64,000 nucleotides of DNA. Source: Eudorina sp. 2006-703-Eu-15. Taxonomy: Eukaryota > Chlorophyta > Chlorophyceae > Chlamydomonadales > Volvocaceae. The DNA lies in assembly GCA_003117195.1 (NCBI GenBank), contig BDSI01000095.1, positions 89,268 to 153,267 of the forward strand. Reading direction: 5' to 3'. How positions within the stretch are numbered: position 1 is the stretch's first letter; every line of letters begins with the position of its first letter. Positions 24,885 through 36,671 of this stretch are shown here, piece by piece. A program made the translations under genes and the position numbers. Below the pieces are notes generated by a model, which was not told the DNA's origin, made no database searches, and saw only the letters and a list, made by a program, of their open reading frames with translations.

Positions 24885-26498
24885 ATGTCGCGCCTCTTGG
24901 GTAACCAGCGGTCGGGCTGGGGGACCCTGGAGGACAACGTCATCGCGGTGAGGCCGCCCGTGGGTCAGTCAGGGAAACATCCCCACATCCAGTGTGTTTA
25001 GATAAGAGACCAGTGTGTAGGACACGGACCCATATCCAGCGTGTGTGCACAGGAAACAGCCAGACCAACGAACCGGTACCCGCCCGAGTACACGGGATGG
25101 GATGGGATGTAACGGGGCCCGCCGCGGGCCCCCGAGCAATGCACCGGGACCGGCTGTCTGTACCTCTTGAGCTGACCGGCGGGCCTTACCTCCCTGCCCA
25201 AGCGGCGTGTCGTGTCGTGTTGTGGCGACGTGCGAGCGCGGGCGGGGTAGGGGGTAGGGGGCGGAGGGCAGCGCCTGGGGGCACCTAGGGGCGAGGGGCC
25301 CCGCGCCTCCCCGAGCGGGCAGGGCTGGGAGGCAAACATGCGGTGGCGCGTGGCGTGGCGACTACCCCTGGGCGCAAGGCTTTGGTGGGGGGAACCCGAC
25401 GAGGGGCGCGGCGCAGAGGCTCGTTGGCGTTGCCCGGAAGTGGTAATGCCCGGGCTCTGGTGCTGGTGCTGGTTCTGGGCCGGGTACTGCAGGGGGCCGC
25501 TGTGATCGATCTTGACTCGATGGTGGTGGTGGTGGTCTGGTGGCTGATCGAGTCGCCCGTATGACTGTCCCGGGGGACGTGCTGGTGGCCAACTGGCCAT
25601 ATGAGCCCGGGTCCCCCGGCGGCCGTTTTCGGTGCTTGCGGTTCTTGCGGTGCTGTGCAGAGGATCCGCAAATATGGGCCGTGGTGCTGTGGGGTGGGTT
25701 TGTGCGTGTGTTGGAGGACGTTCCGACGAGGGACCCAGGTCACGGCCGGCTCTCCGGCCGACCCCCCTCTGCCCACCAAGCCATCAGCGGCTCCCTCCGA
25801 TCTCTTTGTGGCGTGGTGCGGGATATGATGCGGGGCGGGGGACGGTGCGCACACGGAAGGTCACGCACGAAGGGAGGTCCCGACCAGGGTCCGGAGTCAG
25901 GGACTGGGTCAGCACCGAGGCTGCCCCAGCACCGGAAGCCGGCATCGGCGGCGCGTGCGGGGGACCGCTCGCGGCACGGCAGCCCGTAACTGCCCCACCC
26001 AAGCCGTCTGCAAAGCAGGCATGGCGACCTCGTGCCCTTGCCGACGTTGCAAATGGCAGCAGCTGGCAGGAGGGCAGGGCAAGGTATCTTGGTCCATTAG
26101 GTTCGGGCTGGGACCGCGGCAATCCTGCAAAAGCTGGGCTGAGCCAAAGGGGCGGTCGATCCCCCGTGTCGATTTGTAGCGTCCGGGTCAGGGGATGCGC
26201 CGTGAGGCACAGCTGGTGTGGTAAGGTAACAGCAGGGAGAGGGAAGGAGGCAAGGCGACGTCCTGAAAACGTCTTGTGAAGCGCTTCTGATTGTACTTAG
26301 TTCAGGATCCGTGCGCGGGGCGGGTCACGGGCGGGTTGCAAGGACGACGGCCCCTTGCCTGCCTTTAGCTTCGAGATCGCCGACAACGAGATTTGGCACC
26401 TGAAGACTGGCGACAAGGCTCTTCCGAAATTGGCTTTCAACCTGCGGCCGATGTCCCTTCGGTACCTTGCGAGTACAGACTTTGGAGTGCACGCATGA
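24885..26498 (+). CDS. Weak candidate gene, exon structure unresolved
   Basis: Several coding-like pieces occur on the plus strand after KIN17. One is an ATG-initiated segment at 24885-24947, starting MSRLLGNQRSGWG and followed by a GTGAGG donor. A second is a possible exon near 25740-25815, after CCCAG. A third is a terminal segment ending at the TGA at 26498, containing FEIADNEIWHLKTGDK and ending STDFGVHA. The last looks most protein-like. I could not join the pieces with confidence and recognise no family. The first piece might instead be KIN17 3' UTR, and the last a gene remnant. Confidence 0.25.
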
Positions 26499-27140
26499 AT
26501 TACCAACGGGAAGCCTTCTGAGAACAAGGAAACTTAGAAAAACGTCAAGATATTGGTGTGAGATTTGTTCGTGCGGTTGAGGTAAGCCTGTATGATGCGC
26601 ACGGAGGACGGGGCCTGCTCCTCGGCGGAATCAAGAAACCAAACCTCGGCCGCGCATCGGCAATCTCGTGCTTCCCAAAGCACAGCCGTTATAAAAGAAA
26701 TTTATAACTTTGTTGGAAGGAATTGTTGGTTGCAAAGCTGCACGTAATGTCAGCGGGTCATCGACGTCGACCCCGCGACACGACAGGCAACCCGACGCCA
26801 CATCACTTATAAACAGCGGAATACCAGTAAGCCTACAGGTATCCATATAATTTCACTATATGGTCCTCCATTGATAAGCATAGTAAACGAAATATCTACA
26901 CGAAGCTGTTTATCCCTAACCGTCGCGAGAAGCGAATAAGGGCGCCCTTAAGGTTTAAGTCACGCTATCGCTTCGTTGACAATTCTATTATCTTTGTAGT
27001 ATTATTTCATCCCACAAGGTTGCCTTTCGAGACGTCCAAAGCCAGGTCGACACTCCAGGTCGCATCCGAGTCCGTCCCAATTCGTGCGGTGGTCCCGATC
27101 TTTGTCACGCAGATATCACGCAGCTCTCATAATATAGTAC
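26499..27140. other. AT-rich intergenic segment before the AcD gene
   Basis: No gene is seen. The composition is distinctly AT-rich compared with the flanking kilobases, as in front of other gene starts in the window. It probably holds the promoter and 5' UTR of the gene starting at 27141. Confidence 0.4.
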
Positions 27141-30100
27141 ATGGAGATGGTTGTGAATACCAAGTTGAACACAGGAGACGTGGAGGGCGAAGATTACGAC
27201 TGCGCCGCTCTTGAGTCGTCCTTGTCTAGCCTGCTGGGGTTTCTTGACCCGACCTCGAACGGGCAAACTCGAGGCACCATGGAAAGAGTTTTTACTTCAC
27301 CTTCAGGAAATCCGGTTGATGCCCCAGCATCTGGGAGGACCGCCGGCGGGGACCCGAAGCAGCCTCAACCTTCCGAGGCCTCGACACCGGCCGACCAACC
27401 TGAACCTTCTTTGGAGGCACAAAGTCAACAACAACCACAACGACAACCGAGCGCTGGGGGATCTGACGCAGCGGTAAACAGCGCGGACAATGCGGCCGGC
27501 AACTCCCAACCCAAGTCCGGCACGGAGGCCGACGCGCGCGAGCAGCAGGACCATTCCGCGACCCAGATGGCCGCGCTGCCGACTTCCGGCGCCCAGCTTT
27601 TTGCGGAGGACACCGTTGTGGCGGCAGTCGCGAAAAGAGCCTCGATCTCTTCCTGCTCCAGTGACGGGGCCGTGAGCAGCAACGCGAGCAACGTTGCGCC
27701 GGAGCTTGGCGTCAAGGTTGCCGACGTGTGCCGCGCAACCGTGCGGGTGAGCCAAGGAAGCGCACAGGATCTTTACCTTTGTTGTTGAGTTATTTTGAAC
27801 GCCTGGTGGTTGACCGCAAACCGCGAAACAGCTGCAGTCTTTCTACTGGCCAGTTGTGAGATGCCTTGTTTGTTACTTCTGGGTGCTTGTTTTCCGCGGT
27901 CAGGCCGTTGTCTCGACTTCACCCTGAGCTGATGTCCCGACTCGATTAGCGCGCGCGAGAAGCTCGGGGCCCGCAAAGTTGCACATCATAGTTGGCAACG
28001 AGACCCGTACGTAATTCGCCGGCCGCTGTGCTTGGCGCTGTTGCAAACTGCTTTCTAGAACATTATGCGCTGCTGCCCAAATCGTTAATATCTGGGCAGC
28101 AGCACCCGGCTGCCGAGACCTCCCTGCGCACTCACGATCGTTGCTTTTCTTCGTGGCCGCGCCCGCCTCTGTGCGCGCAGGACATGCTGAAGGACGTCCT
28201 GCTGGAGACGCTGCCCTTCAAGGTGAGGTTGCGGTCTTTGAAGTGCTGTCTCCCGCGCGCGTCGACGGGCGTACTGGGGCACGTTCCCCTTCACATGTTG
28301 ACCTGTCCTGTACACCTCGCACTCGTGCCAGCCCACGCCGCGACCCTCTCCCCTCTCCGAATGAAGGGTACCGCCAACAAGTCATCACCGCTGCTCGCTG
28401 CCGCTGCCGCTGCCGCCTTTGGCACATCACGATTTCCCCCTTTGCTTAGGACGCCGTGGAGGTGATGTTCAAAATGGACTCCCACAGCGGCTGGAGCAAC
28501 ATCTCATCGTCAGCATCGACCCTGATCGCGTCGTCAGTGCGGCTCGAAAGCGGCGCCGCCGGCGCCGCCGCGGCGGCGGCTTCCGCCGCCCTGCCGCCGC
28601 CGTACCGCGGCAGCGCAAGCCTCCCGGCGACGCCTGCCAAGAGCGCTCCCTGTGGTGTCGCCATCCCGCCGTCTCTGACGGTGCCGCCGCTGCTGCCGTT
28701 GCACGGCATGTCGTCCCACGTGTACGACGTCAAAACGGCGGCGGCAGCCATGGCGGCCGCCGCCGTCGGCACGCCGTCGCCGCCGCCGCCGCCGCCCCCG
28801 CCGCCGCTGCTGCCGCCATCGGCCGGTCTCAGTTCCCCGGCCGGCTCCTCCGCCATTGCCCTGGCACCTCTGACGCCTGCGCGCTCCGCGCCCGGTGCTC
28901 TTCCCCCGCCGGCCTTCGGCCACCTCCCCAGCGGCGTCGGCAGTCCGACGCCAGCTGAGGGCGCCGCCGGGCTCGGCAGCGGCAGCTCCACACCCATGGC
29001 CAGCGGCCCCGGCGGCATTGCCGTTGGAGTGTCTGACGCCGCCGGCGCGCCGGCCGGCCCGTCGTCGTCCCTGCTCCTGACGCTGCTTCAGCAGCACCCC
29101 AATCTGGTGGATTGCCTGCAGCAGAACCCCCAGCTGCTGTCTTCCATTTTGAACGTGTCCGGCGCCAGTGGCGGCGGCGGCAGCGGCGGCGGCGGTGGTC
29201 CGGTCGAGGGGCTGGTCGCGGCGGCCGCCGCCGCCGCCGCCGCCGGTGGCTCAGCCGGCATGGGATCGCCGTACAGTGAGGCGAGCGGCGGCGGCGGCGC
29301 CGGCGCCTTCGGCGGCATGCTGCCCGGCCTCCACCCTCCGCCGCTGGGTAGCCCAATGACCAGCGGCCTCCGTTCCCCGCCTGCCCTACCATCTCCGGTG
29401 TCCCACGGTGCCGGTATCTGGGGCAGCCCGGTACCGACCCATGGGTCACCGCTGCCCGCCGTCGGCGCGTTCGGAAGCCCGCAGCCCCACGGCGGCGGCG
29501 GCGGCGGAGGAGGGCTGGAGGCGTTCCACGCGCTGATGGGCGGCTTCGGCGGCGGCGGCGGCGCCGCCGCTGCCGGCGGCGCGGCCGGCGGACTGGTGCT
29601 CCAGGGAACTGACCCGACGGCGGCAGGGTACTCGTGCAAGACGTTTGAGGAGCTCAGCCCTGCCGTACGGGACAAGATCCAGAGCGTGCTCGACAGCTGC
29701 GGGCCCCACATCCGGGTGAGCGTGTGGCGCCATGCGGCCCACAGCCGCAGTCGCCGCGAGGTGCTCGGGAACGGAAGTACCGAGCGCGTGGGCCGTGTGT
29801 ACTGTCGTGCAGTGTACGTGTACGACAGTGCACTGTCGTGCGCGTAAGTCGTGTGGTAGGATCTGATTGGGGATCTGTCGTACCTGCGGCGCCGAAGTCC
29901 AGAGGCAAAGAAGAGGGCGAGGTCGACAGGACATCGAAAACTTGATCGGGGACTGCTGTAGGCACCGGGCTGAAGCATTTTTGCACCAGTAGCAGCAGCA
30001 CCAGCAGAAGTAGCAGCACCACCAGCAGGCAATGAGGGCATGAACTGCTGGGACGTAGCGAGAGACGCAACCGCTCTTTTGGTTTCAAGTACCGTACCGT

Positions 30101-32239
30101 GACCTCCGTGGCCCCGCCGCGCACCACCGCCCCATGCCTCAGGCCGAGCACTTCGACGCGGGAGTACGGCATTGGCTGCTGCAGCTGCAGCTCCTGTTCG
30201 GCGAGCTGTGCGCGGTGTCTGCGCTGCACGCCATTGAGACGGCGGCCAATCTGGAGGTGAGGGAGGGGTGAGGGGAGCGGGCATCGTCGCCCGCTCCCGG
30301 AGGTGGCTGACTGCTGCCGGACTGCAGCAGTGCACAGCTGCCAAGAAGTGTTGCCGCTGGGCCGCTGGGCCTTATTGCTGAAGAGAAGCTTCTGCCGCCC
30401 AGTGCCCGCAGCTTGGGTGCCGTACTCGAAACAGTTCAGTTTTCGCCTTTAGTTATCCTTTGTCTTGTCCGCTCCCCGTCCGTCGCGAAGATCGTCAACC
30501 GCACTCAACGCTGAGGCGCGGAGGCGCGGAGGCACTGAGGCGCGGAGGCGTTGCTGAAGGGCTTGCTGGCAGACCCATGGGTCATTGCGCTGCGCCGCCG
30601 TCGCAGTCCCCGCGCATGTCATCGCCCTCAGCCCGCGCCCCTGACACCCAACCCGCACTCCTCGCACCGCCCCTCAACACGTCCTCACCACCCAACCCCT
30701 TCTCACCCTTCCTCCCTACCCCTACATGCGTATGTCTGCCTGTCCTGTACTCCCTCCCTCACCCTCCCTCCCTCACCCACCCTCCTCACCCTCCCTCCCT
30801 CCCCAGGGTGTCCGGCGGATGAAGGCCTTCATCACCACGCGCCTCATCGACCACTACGAGCAGATGGTGTGGGCCCAAGGTGGGCCCCCGCACTGGCCCC
30901 ACGTCTCGATGTCCTCCGACCGGCCCTAGAGCGGTAGCCCTTGCGCCAATTTGCGGGTAACAACCGGACCACCAGACGTACATATGTACGTCTGGTGGTC
31001 CGGTTGTACCTCGCAATACGTACATGTGTACAAATTACTAGGGCCTGGGCATCCGTACAGGGTTGCAGCACTGGGCGTTGAATTGAATCTTTGAATTAAA
31101 GTCAAAACCAGTAGTTCCCAAGGACCTCGCTGGTGTTGAGGCGGACACACGGGGGGGGGGGGGGCCGGCGCTTGGATGCCCTTGCAGTCGGGGGCGGAGT
31201 GGGGCGATCCGGGAGGCATTTGGCTGCCCTAAGGCAGCATGCTATGCCTGCAACGATACCTGTCGCGCCGCCCTCCTGCCCTCCTCGCCCTACCCCTCCC
31301 GACAGACCCTCAGGGCTACGCGATGCGCAAGCTGACGCCCGACCTGATCGCCGTCCTGGAGGAGCTGGTGCACAGCGACAAGGGGCTCAGGTAGGCCCAC
31401 TGTGGGGGCTTCATTGACTGACTCCCCCAGTCCCCATGCTCTTGGGACGCCCACACGATGTCTTTAATGAGGAGAAGAAGAAGAAGAAGAAGAAGAAGCA
31501 CACGATGTCTTTAATGAGGAGAAGAAGAAGAAGAAGCACACGATGTCTTTAATGAGGAGAAGAAGAAGAAGAAGAAGAAGAAGAAGAAGAAGAAGAACCC
31601 GCACGGTTTGTGTGATGTGGTCGTGCTCACCGGCCCCCTGACGTCGTCGATGACCCCCTCCCACCCCCCTGAAAATGTCTACCAATTTCCTGTACCCCTC
31701 TCCCCGCCCCGCTCTCCCACCCCTCCACCGCCAGGTGGACCCACTTCGACCCCAAGGTGCTGGACACCATACGCGAGATCCGCGCCCCGGACGCGGTGCG
31801 CACCCGCCTCAGCAAGCTGTGCGCCCAAGAGCTCAACGGCGTGCAGAACGTGCCCGCCTACCTCTACACGCTGCTGTCCAAGCGCGGCAAGACCGCCAAG
31901 CAGGCGGCCGCGCAGAAGCAGATGCAGGAGCTGGCGCTGCGGATGGCGGCGGTGCAGGGCGTGAACATGGGCGTGGGCGTGGGCGGACTGGGCCTGGCGG
32001 CGCTGGGCGGCGTCGGCGTCGGCGGCGCCGCGGGTGCGCCGTACGGCGGCGGCGGTGGTGGGTACGGCGGCGCCCCGGGCGCGGGTGCGGGTGCGGGTGT
32101 GGGTATGTACGGCGGCGGTGCGGGGGCGGGGATGTACGGCACGGGCGCGGGTGCATACGGCGCGGGCTCGGGCGCGTATGGTGCTGGCGCGGGCGGGCTG
32201 GGCCAGCTGGGTGGTTACACTGGGATGTTTGGTATGTGA
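27141..32239 (+). CDS. Protein with tandem hnRNP Q/R-type acidic (AcD/NURR) domains and Gly-rich tail
   Basis: Seven exons join in phase: 27141-27746, 28181-28222, 28450-29715, 30143-30256, 30807-30879, 31306-31390, 31735-32239 (896 aa). The C-terminal third holds two helical repeats (about 614-700 and 703-780). The second, with FDPKVLDTIREI, then QELNGVQNVPAYLYTLLSKR, matches the pattern of the acidic domain that precedes the RRMs of hnRNP Q/R (LSHVQNKSAFLCGVMKTY). The first (HFDAGVRHWLLQL, then GVRRMKAFITTRLIDHY) fits the same pattern. No RRM is visible. A QQ/NP-rich helix (about 421-455) lies in a long Ala/Gly/Pro-rich middle, and the tail after about 795 is Gly/Tyr/Ala-rich. A role in RNA or ribonucleoprotein binding is inferred. 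An upstream exon cannot be excluded. Confidence 0.72.
29822..29839. repeat. 18-bp perfect palindrome
   Basis: ACGACAGTG is followed by its reverse complement CACTGTCGT, in the intron after exon 3 of the AcD gene. Several related CTGTCGTGCAGTG-like words lie just upstream. Confidence 0.7.
30960..31007. repeat. 48-bp perfect palindrome
   Basis: The 24-nt half-site starting ACAACCGGACCACCAGACG is followed without a spacer by its exact reverse complement, centred on CATATG at 30983/30984. It lies in the intron 30880-31305 of the AcD gene. Beyond it the flanks pair only with a bulge. It could form a cruciform in DNA or a fully paired hairpin in the pre-mRNA. Confidence 0.9.
31452..31597 (+). repeat. 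Compound repeat: 24-nt unit plus AAG expansions, three copies
   Basis: The unit CACACGATGTCTTTAATGAG followed by a GAAGAAG run of different length occurs at about 31452, 31499 and 31537. It lies in the last intron (31391-31734) of the AcD gene. The AAG runs give long purine tracts on the coding strand. Confidence 0.85.
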
Positions 32240-32381
32240 GGCCCGGGTAGGTGGCCCATGGGTCAGTGACCCATGGGTCGGGCGCCACGTAAGCCCAGCT
32301 TGGTATGTGAGTGCGGCGCGGGTCACCTGGGTGGGTGGTGGCCCATGGGTAAGTAATCCATGGGTCGGGCGCCACGTAAGC
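32231..32381 (+). repeat. Direct duplication including the AcD gene stop codon
   Basis: Two imperfect copies, 32231-32301 and 32302-32381, both start GGTATGTGAG and end with CCATGGGTCGGGCGCCACGT. The first copy contains the last codons and stop of the AcD gene; the second is in the 3' UTR. Each holds two CCATGGGT palindromic words. Confidence 0.75.
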
Positions 32382-35300
32382 TGGCGCCTAATGGCCGCAC
32401 GGGTCGGCGGCTCGCGGCGCTTTGTTGGGAACAAGCGGCATCGGCCGGGCCCTTGTCGTATGGGACAGGCGCGCCATCTGTGTAGAAATACGTTTCGGCG
32501 AAGTCTGTTCGTTTGATGGATCATGTTGTAGTTCTGACGGTTGGGTTGGGCGACGTGGAAGCACCGCGTATGTTGTGTGTGTGTGTGTGGTTGTGTTTCG
32601 CGGGTGATGCAGGGGTGTGTGTGTGCGTGTTTCGTTGCCCCCGGGGAGTTCCGGGGCCGCCAGCGGGTTTACGAAGGGGGAGAGTGCAGCGCCTAGCACC
32701 ACCATTCAGCGAGCAACAAGGGGAGCAATGAAAGAAGTGAAAAGTGGTTGGTGAGGTGGAGGGGTGGAGGGGTTGATCGCGACCGGGCGCGCCAACGGAC
32801 GGCGGGCGCGGGCGGCGCTCGGGACGAGCCCCTGATGAATGCCGTACGACAGAACAGGGACCCGTGGGTCGTCGTTCACCGAACTGGCGTCGACCGGCCG
32901 CTCAGATGTTGGGTGGTACGGCGCCGAGTGGTTGTCATGTGAGGGACGGGTTCGTTAGCGGTTAGCGGTTAATGGTTGGCAGTTGGTTGCGCGGGTCAAG
33001 GGCGACGACATGCGTGCTTCGTTTCGGCGCTTTCATGAATTCTTAGGTTCCCTCGAAAAGGAATCGCCGTCCGTGCCTGTACGGCACCGGCATGACGTAC
33101 GAACGGTACGAGCGGTTCGTGGTTGGGCAATGTCTGCGCGGCGGCGACGGCGACGAAACCCTTTGGCGGCGACTTCGCCACTGGCTTTTCCGTGTCTTTC
33201 GTGCGCCCCCAAATCATTGACATGAGTCGTGCGGAAAGAGTCAAGTTGGGGGCCTTACGCGCAGCTCGGGACAGGCGAAGCGAATCGATCGGACCGGTGG
33301 CGTTTGGGGGGACAGGGGGAGGCCCCTCGGGCGCCTCGATGGTGCCCAAAGTTGAGGGGAGTTCGCGCGGGAATGGGAATGGGTCGTGGCGGGAATGGGG
33401 TGCTGGTGCTCCGATCGAGCGCGTCGACAAGACTACTTCTGTTGTACACTGTCGTACACCGTATGTACGGACGTGCGTGTGTGTATGTGTATGTGTTGTT
33501 TTGATGTGGTACACGTATTGTTGTGGATGGGTCGGTGGGTGAGTCCAGGGTGTGTTCAGGCCGTTTTCATCGACCGCTGATCATCATTGTCGTACAGGCA
33601 GAGTTTCTCTTTTTGTTTTTCTTTTCGGTGTCCTCATCTTGACCGGGCGTCTCACACGCACGCACGCACGCACACATACACAGAGCGTTGGCACGCGGCA
33701 CACATAGAAGCATACACACACATGCGGGTGTGGTAACACACGGGGGTGGGCTACATTCTCCTAAATACGCACACACACACACACGGGGGTTGCAATTCTA
33801 AACACACACACACACACTGGTTCCACGCGAAATGGGGGGACGATTCGGTCAGCGCGGGTGATTCGACGGGTTTTCTGTGGGGGGGATACGTGGCTGAGAT
33901 CTTCTGATTTCTGACGAATTTGACACCACACACCGACTATGTTTTCCCATTTCGAGAAGGTATTAGGTATTCGGAACTGGGGTCAATGTACGGTATTCAA
34001 GGGCGCGAGGTCCGGCGTGATGCAATGCAACGGGGCTACGTGGGAGACCTACGGAAGCCGGAGCCGGAGCCAAATCCAGATTGGGAAAGGGCGGGGGCTT
34101 GCGGCGTTGGGGACAATGAGCATCCATGCAGTCGGGGTGAACCATCCGCCGGCAGTTGCTTGTGGGGTGCGGTCCCGGGGGGCCGCTCGTCGCGAGTGAA
34201 AAGCAACACGGTTTCGAGTTGCAATTGATATATTTCGGGCGCGCCAGGTCCTGCTCCCCCGTTTGTTGCGGTTGCGGTTACGCAATGCTGCTGACCCGTT
34301 GTCCACCCGGGGTTGCGTCCGGTTCTGTTGCCAGCGGCGCCAACTCGTCGTCGTTGGCGGATGACGACGCACCACGACGACGAGTGTGTGAGGGGCTGAG
34401 GGCGGGAGGCCCGGAGCTTTTGAGGTGTGCAGCATGTGAGACCTGTGACGAGGATGGTAGGAAAGGAACCGGAGCGGGGGCGGGGCGGGGGCGTGGTGGC
34501 AGAGGCAGGTAGTGCGCAGAGGTGGCGCGGGGGTCGGGGCGTCTCCTCGGGGTTCGATGGATGACTGTCAGCACCCTTCACACCAACCATTTCATTTGGG
34601 TTTCTGTAACCACACATCTCATGGGCTGTCCTCTCATTCCGGCCTGCGCGCTAAAGGAAAGATAATTCCTCTGCTCGGCATGGGCCGGAACCGCTTACTC
34701 GGCCGCCGGGACGTCGAGGCGGAGCTTCCAGGTAAGGGCGCAACAGCCAATGTCGCTGCACACGATTCGACCACGCCCACGGGAGCTGACGCGCCCTTCG
34801 CGTGTCAATCATCGAGAGCTCCGTATCGCTAAGGCGCTAGGACCGATTCGCATCGTGCGCGCTCGGATCGACGCCACCGGAGAGCCTCCGGCATGTTTGT
34901 GCAGGGCTGGAAGATGCCCAACGAAACGGAGCGAGGGCGAACGAAGAGAGGGCCCTTGTAGGGCTGAATGTTTTCACCGGGTGGCGGCCCCGGTCTCCCC
35001 CAAACAGGACAAGAGAGGCTCCCAGGCAACCTCCCCAACCTCTCCTATTGATCGTCACCCCCGCCATGCAGCTCCGCCCCGCCCCGCACGGCGCTGACCT
35101 GACCGGCGCACCGTCTCAAATCCCCCCTCGCTGCGCATCCACAGCAAAATGAGCATAATCATCCCCGACGCCCGCTGTCGTGAACTCGCCCGTCAACTCA
35201 GAAGAATTCCGAGCCACTACACCTACACTAACCCGGTCTCAATACATGGTCAAGCAAAAGCGAAATTTCCGTACATGCCGTACGTGCTCGCAACGCAGCC

Positions 35301-36671
35301 ACCTCATCGCCCATCAACCCCATGGCACACGATCGGTTTGTCGTGTTCCGGGGAAACCGCTCCGTGGTGTAAGCACGCTATCGTATGCCGGTCCCGCTTG
35401 CAGCGCAAAGAAACACCGTACATTCCAACTCCGGTTATGCACCATGGTCGTGAGTTAAGGGTTTAGAAAACGACCCGCAGCCGGCTGCGGAGGACGCCCC
35501 TGGCGTTGCCGTTCCATTAACCCCCGGCCCATGTCCCGGCCCTGGCAATACATTCCACGCGGTTGCTCAGCACACGCGTCTTCCCTCTTCTGGTAAACGC
35601 GGGCAACACGGAATCTACGCACACTTCCAGGGAGCTGCATCCTGCCGCTAAGACACTGACGACCCAAGGGTCAGCACCCATCCCAACATGAGAACATGTC
35701 CGTCCGGTACGGCGACTGCCGTACGCCTACACAAGCGCTCGGTTCTCCTTCACACACACACACATACGCACACACAGAGGAGATTCCTCCCTGACGACCC
35801 ACGGGCCTGACGCGAATGCCGGGCCCCGGCCAAAGCGGTTGGATGGTACCGCCGGTGTTGCTGCAGCAGCAGCAGCAGCAGCAGCAAGCACCCGCCGTTG
35901 ACACCAACCGGTGGCTTGCGCACAGTCCGTCCTCAGGGGCCCTCAGGGGCGCAGGGCTCTCTTTCCCTTCCTGACGAGGCACCCAAGACACGGTCGGGCG
36001 TTCCTGGACCTCTCCTCCTCCTCCCCGCAGCCGCGTTAAGAGTCTCCGATGAAACCCAGTGCACAGTGCACCCCCGCCGCCAACACTTTCGATGGCCGAC
36101 CCCTCCAGACCACCCACCGCCCTCCTATCGCTCCCAACCCCCCCGGAATGTAAGGATGGCCTGAACTACTCCCCAACGCACAGGTCCGTAATCTTGCCCG
36201 CTACATCCTCCCACACCCCCGTTCCCACGATAGCTCATTGACCGTACGGCAACACGGCTGCGACCCCTGCTATGCGGCTCGATCCAGAACGCGCAACCTG
36301 GAGACATAATACGTGAGTGGGATGCACTCGGACGGGATTACTGCCTCCGGCAACATCCATCGCCGTGTCACGGGCCGCGGCACCGCGGCGCTTCCGCCAC
36401 GCCGCCATCGGGAGCCGGCATCGGGAGCCGGCAGAACTAACCCCCTCCACGTCCCCTTGCTGCTTCCGCCGCTGTTCTGCACCAGCTGGACCGTAGCGTT
36501 GCCGCTGCTCTTGCCGCCGCCGCCGCTGCTGCTGCTGTTGTCCCCGGCTTCTGCGGGGATGCTTCCCGATGCGCCCGCACGCTCAGCCGCGGCCGCAGTC
36601 ACCCGTTCCGGAGCGGGCGCGCAAAACCGGGCGACGGTTGGTCGGCGCTCCTTCCCCCCAGCTCGGGGGCC
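32240..36671. other. Intergenic between convergent AcD gene and eIF3f
   Basis: About 4.4 kb without a supported gene. It holds the 32.2-kb duplication, TG/CA microsatellites near 32575-32625, 33470-33500 and 33765-33820, and a CAG run at 35860-35886. Many open frames occur but they lack domain signals. A segment with CGTAC/GTACG words is frequent around 33060-33480 and 35260-35400. Confidence 0.4.

Noticed and set aside
28446..29097. Minus-strand Ala/Gly-rich frames over the third AcD exon
   Set aside because: Antisense shadows of a low-complexity coding exon that is in phase with flanking conserved exons.
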